64,000 nt of DNA from CAIWHR01 sp963734055 (GTDB lineage: Bacteria > Pseudomonadota > Gammaproteobacteria > Burkholderiales > Casimicrobiaceae): the NCBI GenBank assembly GCA_963734055.1, contig CAVTFQ010000008.1, forward strand, positions 1-64,000, read 5' to 3'. The notes below the pieces were generated by a model, which saw nothing but the letters and a program-made list of their open reading frames with translations, did no database searches and was not told the origin of the DNA. Position 1 is the stretch's first letter. The number at the start of each line of letters is the position of its first letter. Below, piece by piece: positions 44,001 through 52,446 of the stretch. The translations under genes and the position numbers were made by a program.

Positions 44001-44964
44001 CCGCGTAGGGCCGGCGCGCGAGGGCCTTCGAGAGCACCTGCGCGGTCTCGCGGATCTCGCGCTCCCCCGGGAGGAACACGAGGATATCGCCCGGACCCTC
44101 GCGCCACAGGTCTTCCGCGGCGGCGACGACGGCATCCTCGAGCTCCTCCTCGTCGTCGGCCTCGCCGTCGCCGGAGTCGAGCGGCCGGTAGCGCACCTCG
44201 ACCGGGAACACGCGCCCGGATACCTCGATCACGGGCGCGGGCGCGTCCGTCGCGCCGAAATGACGCGCGAAGCGGTCGGCGTCGAGCGTCGCCGACGTGA
44301 TGATGACCTTGAGATCGGGCCGCCGCGGCAGCAGCTCCTTCAGGTAGCCCAGGAGGAAGTCGATGTTGAGGCTCCGCTCGTGCGCCTCGTCGACGATGAT
44401 CGTGTCGTACGCGGCGAGGAGCGGGTCGCCCTGCGTCTCCGCGAGCAGGATCCCGTCGGTCATCAGCTTGACGAACGCGTCGGGCTTCGTATGGTCGGCG
44501 AAGCGGACCTTGTAGCCGACCGCCTCGCCGGGCGGCGTGCCGAGCTCGTGCGCAATTCGGGCCGCGACGGCGCGGGCAGCAATGCGGCGCGGCTGCGTGT
44601 GCCCGATGAGGCCCCGCTCGCCGCGGCCGAGCGCTAGGCAGATCTTCGGCAGCTGCGTCGTCTTGCCCGATCCGGTCTCGCCGCAGACCACCACGACGGG
44701 GTTCGCCGCGATCGCGGCGGCGATCTCGTCCGCGCGCTGCGCGACCGGCAGCTCCGGAGGGTACGCAATCGTGGGGCGACGCGACGCGCGCGCCCGCCGC
44801 CGCTCGGCCGAACGCGCGATCGCCGCCTCGATCTTCTGCCACTCCGCCGCGCCCGCCGGGCCGTGGCGCGCGCGCTCGATGCGGCGCGCGAGCGACGGCG
44901 CGTCGGCGGACATCGTTTCGGGGAGCCGCGCGATGAGGCGTGCGGCGGGGGAAGTCGCGGCCAT
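41044..44964 (-). CDS. hrpA: ATP-dependent RNA helicase HrpA
   Basis: A 1306-aa DEAH-box helicase, the full length of E. coli HrpA, which resolves stalled ribosomes and RNA structures. Walker A is VVVCGETGSGKTTQLPK (about 90-106), the DEAH box TIIVDEAHERSLN, motif III VIITSATLD, and motif VI QRAGRCGRV. The helicase-associated and OB-like regions follow, then the long DUF3418 C-terminus ending LFAQELRTPMPVSYKRVERA. The start at 44964 is supported by the conserved region beginning within about 40 residues. Divergent from the peptide-binding protein gene. An antisense frame across this gene is long only because of GC-rich codon use. Confidence 0.96.
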   Translation of the reverse strand: MAATSPAARLIARLPETMSADAPSLARRIERARHGPAGAAEWQKIEAAIARSAERRRARASRRPTIAYPPELPVAQRADEIAAAIAANPVVVVCGETGSGKTTQLPKICLALGRGERGLIGHTQPRRIAARAVAARIAHELGTPPGEAVGYKVRFADHTKPDAFVKLMTDGILLAETQGDPLLAAYDTIIVDEAHERSLNIDFLLGYLKELLPRRPDLKVIITSATLDADRFARHFGATDAPAPVIEVSGRVFPVEVRYRPLDSGDGEADDEEELEDAVVAAAEDLWREGPGDILVFLPGEREIRETAQVLSKALARRPYAAALEILPLYARLTVPEQQRVFAPSRGRRIVLATNVAETSLTVPGIRYVIDSGLARVKRYSLRNKTTLLQVEKISQAAATQRAGRCGRVAEGVCVRLYGEDDFAARPPYTDPEILRSSLAAVILRMAALGLAAVDAFPFVESPSPRAIADGFQLLQELGAVDLARALTPLGRELARLPVDPRVGRMIIAARDLHCTAEVLVIAGALSVPDPRDRPLAKQQAADEAHRLFRDERSDFLAFLALWEFFEARLAERLTHRRLVEACRAQFVSYLRLVEWRDVHAQLSHELAEQGWAWERKLSSKLDAARYRAIHEALLAGLLGNIGTKDTEGEGYAGARGTRFHLHPGSGLAKKGPRWVLAAELVQTSRLYARCAGQVDPEWIEKVAGERVTRDYFEPCWDAERGEVVASERVSLYGLTLVPRRRVSYGRVDPAAARAVFIREALVPGALATRGAFLPHNRRLVAEVATLEHKARRQDVLVDDAVIARFYDERLPESIHSLVAFDRWREEAERSDPRVLHLTREFLMRHAALHVTEALYPESVAMAGTTLPIRYRFAPGHPEDGLTLTVPLALLNQIDAARLTWLVPGMIREKVTHLLKALPKGLRARLMPLPETVTAFLEAVAPDAAPLPDALRGWLASRLRDTVPADVWEGADLPSHLVVNVRVVDADRRELASGRDLGQLRARLGDAAQLSFAQAGPGIERRGLRRWELGDLPETLTRERGGQRITGYPALVDDGDSVSVALFDTRDAADASTRAGVVRLIGFVLADAQKRYEKGGPGFAQAALALRTTIPTEALQADVLAAVRDRAFVGDDPLPRSEAAFAEQVKRARTRLPAVAEGAFRLLADIATAHQALTSRIAGLPPAQARLASFVRARRDALVHPGFFHATPWAQLGHLPRYLKALERRLAKAKEDPARDARHAETLALWWRRYDERVGREPPGPRRQPGFEAFRWLLEELSVSLFAQELRTPMPVSYKRVERAWADLDR

Positions 44965-45079
44965 GCGGCGGGAGCGAGGAGGATTCTACCTCGCGCGGAG
45001 CGACGGGGTTATGATCGCGGCCATTCGAAAGGCGCTGGCGCCGCGCCCCAACGATCCGACGTCCTTCCTGGAGGAGCTC

Positions 45080-46672
45080 ATGACCCCATCGATCCGAACC
45101 GCGGCCTTCGCCGCCTCGCTCGCCGCGCTCGCACTCGCCGCGGCCGCGGTCGACGCGAAAACGCTGCGCTGGGCCGGACGCGGCGACATGCAGACGACCG
45201 ACCCCTACTCGCAGAACGAGAACCTGACCAACAACATCAACCAGATGGTCTACGAGTTCCTGATCGTCCGCGACAAGAAGCTCGGCCTCAAGCCGGCGCT
45301 CGCCGAGTCGTGGACGCAGGTCAACCCGACCACGTGGCGGTTCAAGCTGCGAAAGGGTGTCAAGTTCCACGACGGCACGCCGTTCACTGCGGACGACGTC
45401 GTGTTCAGCTTCGAGCGGGCGCGCGCCGCCACCTCGCAGCTCAAGGTCTACGCGAACGCGTCGGGCATTCCCAGGAAGATCGACGACTACACGGTCGAGT
45501 TCACGACCAACGGCCCCAACCCGATCGAGCTCGAGCACATCAACACGATCAACATCATGAGCAAGGCCTGGTGCGAGAAGAACCGGGCGACGAAGCCGCA
45601 GAACTACACGCAGAAGGAGGACATGATCACCGCGCACCAGGCAAACGGCACCGGCCCGTACATGCTCAAGACGCGCGAGCCGGACGTGAAGACGGTGCTG
45701 GTCAAGAACCCGAACTGGTGGGGCCTCAAGGAAGGGCTGTTCGAGGGCAATGCCGACGAGGTGATCTACACGCCGATCGTCTCCGACGCGACGCGCGTCG
45801 CGGCGCTGATCTCGGGGGAGGTCGACCTCGTCAACGACCCGCCGCCGCAGGACGTGCCGCGGCTCGCGCAGACGCCCGGCATCAAGGTGCTCGAAGGGAC
45901 GGAGAACCGGATCGTGTTCATCGGGATGGACCAGGCCCGGGACGAGCTCCTGTACTCGAACGTCAAGGGCAGGAACCCGTTCAAGGACAAGCGGGTGCGG
46001 CAGGCGCTCTACCACGCGATCGACATCGAGGCGATCCACAAGAACACGATGCGCGGGCTGTCGCAGCCCTCGGGCGCGATGCTCCCCTCGCCGCTCCAGA
46101 CCACGCCCGAGCTCGAGCAGCGGCTCCCCTACGACAAGGAGCGCGCGAAGAAGCTTCTGGCGGAGGCCGGCTACCCGAACGGCTTCGAAGTCACGCTCGA
46201 CTGCCCGAACAACCGCTACGTCAACGACGAGAAGATCTGCCAGGCCTTGGCTGCGATGTGGGCGCAGATCGGCCTCAACGTCCGCGTGAACGCGATGCCG
46301 CGCGCCAACTACTTCCCGAAGCTCGAGAAGACCGACACGAGCCTGTACATGCTGGGGTGGGGCGGCGCGACGACCGACGCGATCTTCATCCTGCAGCCGG
46401 TGCTGTCGACGTACAACGGCAAGGGCGACGGCGACTACAACTACGGCCGCTACTCGAACCCGAAGCTCGACGAGCTGACGGCGAAGATCAAGACCAACAT
46501 CAATCCGGTCGAGCGGCTGAACCAGATCCACGAGGCGCTGCTCGCGCACAACGCCGAAGTGAACGACCTGCCGCTGCACCGGCAGGTGATTCCGTGGGCG
46601 ACGCGCAGCAACGTGACCGCGGTGCACCGCGCCGACAACAACGTGGTTCCCTACTGGGTCACGATCCAGTAG
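45080..46672 (+). CDS. Peptide/solute-binding protein of ABC transporter (SBP_bac_5)
   Basis: A 530-aa periplasmic binding protein of the DppA/OppA class. A signal peptide (FAASLAALALAAAAVDA) is followed by the family blocks LAESWTQVNPTTWRFKLRKG, VKFHDGTPFTADDVVFSFER and VRQALYHAIDIEAI. GGAGGAG precedes ATG 45080 closely. No permease or ATPase lies beside it, so it is either an orphan or serves a transporter elsewhere, perhaps the Dpp-type one at 62-64 kb; that link is speculative. Its stop codon starts the first unit of a tandem hairpin repeat. Confidence 0.93.
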   Translation: MTPSIRTAAFAASLAALALAAAAVDAKTLRWAGRGDMQTTDPYSQNENLTNNINQMVYEFLIVRDKKLGLKPALAESWTQVNPTTWRFKLRKGVKFHDGTPFTADDVVFSFERARAATSQLKVYANASGIPRKIDDYTVEFTTNGPNPIELEHINTINIMSKAWCEKNRATKPQNYTQKEDMITAHQANGTGPYMLKTREPDVKTVLVKNPNWWGLKEGLFEGNADEVIYTPIVSDATRVAALISGEVDLVNDPPPQDVPRLAQTPGIKVLEGTENRIVFIGMDQARDELLYSNVKGRNPFKDKRVRQALYHAIDIEAIHKNTMRGLSQPSGAMLPSPLQTTPELEQRLPYDKERAKKLLAEAGYPNGFEVTLDCPNNRYVNDEKICQALAAMWAQIGLNVRVNAMPRANYFPKLEKTDTSLYMLGWGGATTDAIFILQPVLSTYNGKGDGDYNYGRYSNPKLDELTAKIKTNINPVERLNQIHEALLAHNAEVNDLPLHRQVIPWATRSNVTAVHRADNNVVPYWVTIQ

Positions 46673-46736
46673 CGGCGCGAGCGGCGAGCAGGGGACCCAC
46701 GCGCGGGTAGCGCGTGGGGATGCGAGCAATCGCGCG
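46670..46736 (+). repeat. Post-stop hairpin repeat, copy 1
   Basis: Begins at the TAG stop of the binding-protein gene. Blocks in order: TAGCGGCGCGAGCGG, CGAGCAGGGG, hairpin CCCACGCGC-GGGTA-GCGCGTGGG (46696-46718), GATGCGAGCAATCGCGCG. The unit repeats after 67 bp. Confidence 0.8.
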
Positions 46737-46805
46737 TAGCGACGCGAGCCGAGGAGCAGGGGCCCCGCGCAGTTTCACGCGCGGGGATGCGACTCGGGCG
46801 AGTCG
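46737..46805 (+). repeat. Post-stop hairpin repeat, copy 2
   Basis: Second unit in tandem: TAGCGACGCGAGCCG, GGAGCAGGGG, hairpin CCCCGCGC-AGTTTCAC-GCGCGGGG (46763-46786), ATGCGA. Another 6-bp hairpin, CGACTC-GGGC-GAGTCG, follows at 46790-46805. With copy 1 it fills the convergent gap before the CPBP protease gene. Confidence 0.8.
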
Positions 46806-46893
46806 GCGCACGAGGCCGACAGCGCAGCGTAACGATGGGTCAGGCAGCGCGGAGGCCGAGGCGCCGGCGGCCGACTCCTCGCGGCAACGAATC

Positions 46894-49800
46894 TCACGTA
46901 CGGAGCGGCGGCCGCGCGGGCGCGGCCGCCGCGGCTCGCCGCTGCGCGAGAAAGCGCGTGGCGCCCCACGCGCAAAGCGCGACGACGGCGATCGCCACCG
47001 CCGCATCGACGAACGCCGCGGCGTAGCCCTTCCGCGCCACGGTCGCGACGAGGTCGAGCGCCGCGCCCGTCGCGACGAATGCGGGAACCGTGAGCGCATC
47101 GAAGCGCAGGAGCCCGTAGACCGCGGCGATCATCGCGGCGCCCGTCAGCGCACCGGCCGCGCCCGCGACCGCGGCGTCGCGCGCCCCGGACAGGCCGAGC
47201 GTCGCGAACAGCGCGATCGCGATCACCGCCACGAGCCAGCCGCGGCGCTGCCACCCCGCGGTCAGCCGGCTCGTCCAGTGCAGCAGGAACAGCGCGAGCA
47301 CGATGCCGTAGAGCACCCGCGCGCCGGCCAGCCCGGCACCGAGCCACGGCAGCGCGAGCGCCTCGACGCCGAGCGCCGGCCACAGCGGCGCCGCGCGCGG
47401 AATGAACGCCGCCGCGAGCGCCCCTACGCCCGCGACGAAGCCGGCCGCGGCAACGCCGGCAGCCCACGGGGGCAGACGCGTCGCCAGCGCGCGCGGCGGT
47501 GCGCGAACCGCGGCGAACACGCCGACGCCGGCGACAAGGCCGAGCACGAGGGCGCCGACGACGACGCCGACCGACGAGAGCGCGACCGCCTGCGCGACCT
47601 GCACGAGCAGCGGCTCGGTCGTCTTGAGCTCGAGCGCCGCCTGCGGCCACGCGTTCGCCGTGGTCGCGGCGCCGAGTGCGAGCACGAGGGCCGTGATGCC
47701 GACGAGCGCGCGCCGGTCGCGCCGCCCGTGGATCCAGTCGATCACCGCCATCACGAGCGCGACGAGCGCGGCGACGCCCAGCACGCCCGCGAGCACCATC
47801 CGCAACGCCAGCGTGCGGCCGGCGCGCTCGCGCTCCGCGCGCTCCCACGTTTCGGGGACGTGGATGTAGCGGCCGTAAGCCGCGACCTCGTCGCCGGCAA
47901 TCGCGACGACGACGCGGGCTTCGCCGTCGGCGCCGACGCCGACACCGGGCTCGGCGAACGTGAACGTCCAGTCGGCGCGCGCCTGCCGCTGGCGTTCCTC
48001 GGCGCCGACCTCGGTCAGCGCCGAGGGGTCGAGCCCGAAATGCTCGCGCAGCGCCCGGTGCGCGAGCGCGAGCGCCGCCTCGCGCGAAAGCCGCGCTCCG
48101 GCGGCCGCCTCCGGAAGGACGTGGCGGATCTGCCGGACGGCACCGCGGCCGTCGACGGTGATGCGCCATTCCTCGGCGCGCGCCGCAACGTCGCCCTCGA
48201 ATCTCGCATAGCGAACTTCCCACATCGGCGGCGGCAGCGTCTTGCCGATCAGACGCTCGTAAGCGTCGCGCCCCGCTTCCCGCCATGCGAACACGTGACC
48301 TTCCCATTGCACAGGGTTGTCGGGGGCGAGACGCACGCCGGAGAGGCGCCGCCATTCCGGGCCGAGCACGACGCCGCGCGCGGCGAGCGCCGCATCGGCG
48401 ATCGTCTCGGCCTGCGCGCGCGTCAACGGCAGCGGCGGCACGTCGGCGCGGAAGGGCGTTGCCGCGACCCACACGGCGACGCCGGCTGCGCCGAGGAGCG
48501 GCAACGCGCGCTGGAATCGTGCCGCCCACGGCGGCAGCTCGACCGCGGCGTGCACGGCCAGCGGCGGCGCACGTTCCGGCGACGAGGGTTGCCACGCGCC
48601 GTTGCGCAGCGCGTCGGGCAGCTCGGTCCACGCGCCGCGCGCGACGCGACGGCCGAGGACGACGCCGAGCGGGACAAGGCCCGCCGCGATCGCGAGCGCG
48701 CGCGACGCCATCGCTCCCGGCGCATCGATGAGGAAGAGCGGGACGGACATCAGCACGAGGTCGAACAGCGCGTGCAGCAGCACGGTGGGCAGGAGCCCGA
48801 AGCGCAGGAAGATCAACGCCCACACGATCGCCGGCACGAACAGCTCGACCAGCCGCGAGTACGCGGGAAATCCCGGGTAGTTCGCGTGCGCGCCCGCGAA
48901 CACGAGCGCCTGGACGATCACGGCGATGACGATCGCGGCCGTGCGATGACCGAAGCGCTGACCGACGAGCGCCGCGAGGGACAGCGGGACCGCACGGAAC
49001 AGGCACTCCTCCATGAAGCCGGCCTGCAGCGACATCGCGATCGGCGAGAGCGCGGGCACCGCGCTGCCGAGGATGTCGGGGTCGGTCAGCGCTTCGGAGG
49101 GCTGCCACCAGCCGAGCCAGCGGTTGGTTGCGTAATAGAACGCGGCGACGAAAGCGAGGGCGAGGGGAACGAACAGGTAGCCGCCGAGGGTGCGCCCCAG
49201 CACCGCCCGCGTCGGCGCGGCATCGCGCGACCACAGCCGCCAGAGCTGGGGATGCGCCGGATAGGCGCGGCGGGAGAGGCCCTCGGCCGCCATGAAGACG
49301 AGACTCAGGAGCAGGCCGCCCGCGAAGGTGATCGCCGCCGCCTGGCCGGCCTCGCGCAGCCAGAACGTGGCGACCGACTGCGCGGTGTCGTAGCCAAACC
49401 ACGCGGTCGGCGCGTCGGCGAGCGATGCGGCGCCCAAGAGCGCGCCGACCGCGAATCCCGCCGCCACCGCGGGCCGCCAGAGGAGCCGTCGCCCGCGCGC
49501 GAGCCACAGGACGCCGAGCACGCAGCCGCCGATGCCGTAGAGCAGCACGGCCGCGATGTCCGCCGTGCCCGCGATCGCGTTGTTCGCGCTCCGAAGCTCG
49601 CGGAAGCGGCGCTCGAACGATTCGGGCACGAACACGAACGGCGCGACCTCGGTCAGCACGTTGCCGGCGACGCTCACGCGCAGGCGAAACCGGGCGTCAC
49701 CGAGGTGGCCGGCCGTGCGCTCGTAGACGAACGCATGATCGACGCGGCCCGTCGTGCGGGTCTGCTCGGTCGCCTCGAGCAGACGGTACGCGCCGAAGTC

Positions 49801-50310
49801 GACGCCCCAGTCCTCGCGCGCGCGGCGCTCGGCCTGCGCTTGCGCGGCGGTGCGGTCGAGCGCGAGCGCAGCCGGATCGGCCGGCACAAACGTCTCGGGC
49901 ACGTTGCGCGTGAAACCGATCGGCTCGCCGTCCGGGCGCAGGCGCACCACGGCCTCGGCCGTCTCGCCCGGCGCGAACAGCCGCACTTCCCACCGATAGG
50001 GCGAATAAACGTCGCCCGCGACCAGCGCGGCGAAGGCACGCTTGCCGCCGCCTTCGAGCTCGACGTAATTCTGCGTGGTCTCGTCGTGCGCGAACCGAAC
50101 GGCCGCGCGCGCGTCGGCCGGTGCGAGCGAAAGCCGCGCCGCGATCGCCTCCGCTTTCGCGATCGCTTCCGCGCGCGAGAGCCGGACGTCGAGCTCGACC
50201 AGCGGGATCGCGAGCGGGAAGAGCCGCCACGCGAGCGCGAGCGCGATCGCCGCCGCCGCCGCATAGGCGATCCAGAACGCATTACGGCGGGTCAGCGCGG
50301 GAGGGTCCAT
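46894..50310 (-). CDS. Giant CPBP-family membrane protease with duplicated flanking domains
   Basis: A 1138-aa integral membrane protein, far longer than the 200-300 aa usual for CPBP (Abi/Rce1) proteases. The protease motifs are complete: Glu-Glu-x3-Arg in GFMEECLFRA (about residue 431), FAGAHANYP (about 471) and LLHALFD (about 508). Before it (about 40-250) and after it (about 628-830) lie two related soluble regions, each opening with LSRAEAIAKAEAIA or LTRAQAETIADAAL and ending VPESFERRFRE or VPETWERAERER, each followed by membrane segments. They resemble PepSY-type repeats. Some large CPBP proteins of this layout exist in other bacteria, but their function is unknown to me. No ribosome-binding site is evident at ATG 50310. 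Confidence 0.85.
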   Translation of the reverse strand: MDPPALTRRNAFWIAYAAAAAIALALAWRLFPLAIPLVELDVRLSRAEAIAKAEAIAARLSLAPADARAAVRFAHDETTQNYVELEGGGKRAFAALVAGDVYSPYRWEVRLFAPGETAEAVVRLRPDGEPIGFTRNVPETFVPADPAALALDRTAAQAQAERRAREDWGVDFGAYRLLEATEQTRTTGRVDHAFVYERTAGHLGDARFRLRVSVAGNVLTEVAPFVFVPESFERRFRELRSANNAIAGTADIAAVLLYGIGGCVLGVLWLARGRRLLWRPAVAAGFAVGALLGAASLADAPTAWFGYDTAQSVATFWLREAGQAAAITFAGGLLLSLVFMAAEGLSRRAYPAHPQLWRLWSRDAAPTRAVLGRTLGGYLFVPLALAFVAAFYYATNRWLGWWQPSEALTDPDILGSAVPALSPIAMSLQAGFMEECLFRAVPLSLAALVGQRFGHRTAAIVIAVIVQALVFAGAHANYPGFPAYSRLVELFVPAIVWALIFLRFGLLPTVLLHALFDLVLMSVPLFLIDAPGAMASRALAIAAGLVPLGVVLGRRVARGAWTELPDALRNGAWQPSSPERAPPLAVHAAVELPPWAARFQRALPLLGAAGVAVWVAATPFRADVPPLPLTRAQAETIADAALAARGVVLGPEWRRLSGVRLAPDNPVQWEGHVFAWREAGRDAYERLIGKTLPPPMWEVRYARFEGDVAARAEEWRITVDGRGAVRQIRHVLPEAAAGARLSREAALALAHRALREHFGLDPSALTEVGAEERQRQARADWTFTFAEPGVGVGADGEARVVVAIAGDEVAAYGRYIHVPETWERAERERAGRTLALRMVLAGVLGVAALVALVMAVIDWIHGRRDRRALVGITALVLALGAATTANAWPQAALELKTTEPLLVQVAQAVALSSVGVVVGALVLGLVAGVGVFAAVRAPPRALATRLPPWAAGVAAAGFVAGVGALAAAFIPRAAPLWPALGVEALALPWLGAGLAGARVLYGIVLALFLLHWTSRLTAGWQRRGWLVAVIAIALFATLGLSGARDAAVAGAAGALTGAAMIAAVYGLLRFDALTVPAFVATGAALDLVATVARKGYAAAFVDAAVAIAVVALCAWGATRFLAQRRAAAAAPARPPLRT

Positions 50311-50335
50311 CGGATGCGATACGGAAAAATGGAGA

Positions 50336-51571
50336 TTAGGGTCGAATCTGTATCACGTCGCGCTGCGCGAGCGCCGACACCTCGTCGGCGGCGAGGCCGA
50401 GGCGAGCCCGCAGCACGTCGGCCGTGTGCTCGCCCAGGAGCGGCGGCGGTCGGCGATAATCGAGCGGCGTCGCGGAGAACCCGAGCGGCGTGCGGACCTG
50501 CGGCACGGTGCCGGCGAGCGGATGCGGCAGGTCGATCCGCATGCCGCGCGCGACGACCTGCGGATCGGCGAAGACCTGGTCCATCCGGTTGATCGGACCG
50601 CTCGGGACGCCCAGCGGCTCCAGCGCGTCGAGCCAGTCCTTCTGCGTCCGGGTTCGCAGGACCGCGGCGATGAGCGGCACCAGCACGTCGCGGTTGCGGA
50701 CGCGATCGGCGTTCTTCGCGAAGCGCGGGTCCGCCGCCCATTCCGGCTGGCCGGCGACTGCGCAGAACTTCGCGAATTGCGCATCGTTGCCGACGGCGAG
50801 GATCAGGTGACCGTCGCTGCACGGAAAGGTCTGGTAGGGGACGATGTTCGGGTGCGCATTGCCGATGCGCCCCGGCGCGATGCCGGTGACGAGGTAATTG
50901 TGCGACATCGTCGCCATCAGCGCGACCGCGGAATCGAGCAGGCAGCAGTCGATCCACTGGCCCTGCCCCGTCCGGTCACGATGGGCGAGGGCCGCCTGGA
51001 TCGCGACGGCGGCGTACATGCCCGTCATCAGGTCGGTGATCGCAACGCCCGCCTTCTGCGGGCCGCCGCCGTCGAGCTCGTCGCGCTCACCGGTGACGCT
51101 CATGAAGCCCGACATGCCCTGGACAATGAAATCGTAGCCGGCGCGGTCCGCATACGGGCCCTCCTGCCCGAAGCCCGTGATCGAGCAGTAGACGAGCCCG
51201 GGATTCCGCGGGACGAGGCTCGCGTAGTCGAGCCCGTACTTCGCGAGTCCGCCGACCTTGAAATTCTCCACCAGCACGTCGGACTGCGCCGCCAGGTCGC
51301 GCACGAGACGCTGGCCGTCGGGCGTCGTGAAGTCGATCGCCACCGAGAGCTTGCCGCGATTGCAGCAGAGGTAGTACGCGGCTTCGCTCGTATCGTGACC
51401 TCGGCCATCGCGCAGATACGGCGGTCCCCACGCGCGCGTGTCGTCGCCGCCCTGCGGGCGCTCGACCTTGACCACGGTCGCGCCGAGGTCGGCGAGCAGC
51501 TGCGTGCACCACGGGCCCGCGAGCACGCGGGAGAGGTCGAGAACCGTAAGATGCGAGAGGGGGCCGGGCAC
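50336..51571 (-). CDS. CaiB/BaiF family (class III) CoA transferase
   Basis: About 411 aa. Moves CoA between carboxylic acids through an aspartyl-CoA intermediate. Typical opening LSHLTVLDLSRVLAGPWCTQ, then ATVVKVERPQGGDDTRAWGPP, NRGKLSVAIDF, and SGFMSVTG. The catalytic Asp is probably in AGVAITDLMTGMYA. Two GTG codons (51571, 51589) can start it; 51571 fits family length, neither has a clear ribosome-binding site. Donor and acceptor acids cannot be inferred. It lies 25 bp from the CPBP protease gene. Confidence 0.9.
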   Translation of the reverse strand: MPGPLSHLTVLDLSRVLAGPWCTQLLADLGATVVKVERPQGGDDTRAWGPPYLRDGRGHDTSEAAYYLCCNRGKLSVAIDFTTPDGQRLVRDLAAQSDVLVENFKVGGLAKYGLDYASLVPRNPGLVYCSITGFGQEGPYADRAGYDFIVQGMSGFMSVTGERDELDGGGPQKAGVAITDLMTGMYAAVAIQAALAHRDRTGQGQWIDCCLLDSAVALMATMSHNYLVTGIAPGRIGNAHPNIVPYQTFPCSDGHLILAVGNDAQFAKFCAVAGQPEWAADPRFAKNADRVRNRDVLVPLIAAVLRTRTQKDWLDALEPLGVPSGPINRMDQVFADPQVVARGMRIDLPHPLAGTVPQVRTPLGFSATPLDYRRPPPLLGEHTADVLRARLGLAADEVSALAQRDVIQIRP

Positions 51572-51666
51572 GGAGCGCCATTCATGCACGGCCACCGGCC
51601 GCGACGGCCATTCTAGCGGAGTTGATGCGACGCGCCGCCCGCGCCACCGCCGCTGCCGTCGCGGGC

Positions 51667-52446
51667 TCAGCGCTTGCGCGAGCCCACCATCACGGGAATC
51701 AGGCGCCTGATCTCGTCCTGCGTGAGCTCCTGCAGCGCAGCGATCTTGCGCGGCATCGTCAGCGCGTTCCAAGCGGTCTTGTCCGGTGCGTCGGCCGCGG
51801 GATAGGCCGTGCCCACGGCCACCGGCTGCTGGTTGGCGATCGCGAGGCTGCGGAGCTCGATCACGAGGATCTGGAAGTGCGCGAAGACGCCGAGGAACCC
51901 CGAGGCGGGGTCGCCGTCGACGGTCGGGTTGCCCACGTAGAATCCGAGTCCGGCCACGCTCCCGCTGCCGCGCCTGGCCGAGCCGAACGTGAAGCTGGGC
52001 CGCGCCCGGTACGGCGCGACGAGCACGAGGCGTGCCTCGGCGGCGGTCGGCACCGCCTTCCTAACGAAGGAAACCAATCGCTGTACTTGCGCCGCATCGA
52101 CGCCAAGCCATCCGTCGGTGGACGCGTACAGCGCGGGATCGCTGGCCCTGAGCAGGGTGACCGTGGCCCCCGGTGCCGCCGTTTGGATCGCGGCGCCGGT
52201 CGTGCCGATCACGAAGTCGTCGAGCGCGTGGCCCGACAGCGGAGCGATCTGGTAGCCGTTCGCGTCGGCGCGGTTGTCGCCCGCCGGCTCCTCGATCACC
52301 GTCGTGAGGTGATCGCCGAGCAGCGACAGGACCAGGTACGTCTCGGCATGCGCTGCCCAGGCCCAGGCGACGCATGCGAGGCAGGCCAGGCGAGCCCAGT
52401 GCAGCCCGCCGCGGCCAGGACCCCGACTCCTCGCGCGGGCCGTCAC
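51667..52446 (-). CDS. Secreted protein of unknown function coupled to pntB
   Basis: I do not recognise this 259-aa protein. It starts with a GTG overlapping the pntB stop as GTGA, so it is probably translated with the transhydrogenase. A signal peptide (ARLACLACVAWAWAAHA, cleavage before ETYLV) implies export. The mature part begins YLVLSLLGDHLTTVIEEP and contains VTLLRASDPALYAS, LVLVAPYRARPSF, GLGFYVGNPTVDG and FAHFQILVIELRS, a mixed alpha/beta look. No catalytic motif or cysteine pair was seen. Similar sequences may be lineage-restricted; a search would tell. Confidence 0.7.
   Translation of the reverse strand: MTARARSRGPGRGGLHWARLACLACVAWAWAAHAETYLVLSLLGDHLTTVIEEPAGDNRADANGYQIAPLSGHALDDFVIGTTGAAIQTAAPGATVTLLRASDPALYASTDGWLGVDAAQVQRLVSFVRKAVPTAAEARLVLVAPYRARPSFTFGSARRGSGSVAGLGFYVGNPTVDGDPASGFLGVFAHFQILVIELRSLAIANQQPVAVGTAYPAADAPDKTAWNALTMPRKIAALQELTQDEIRRLIPVMVGSRKR

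Noticed and set aside
41027..46729. A 1900-codon open frame on the minus strand overlapping hrpA and the binding-protein gene
   Set aside because: Its translation is Arg/Ala/Gly-rich without domains and is out of frame with HrpA, whose motifs are complete. GC-rich codon use makes long antisense and out-of-frame openings common here.
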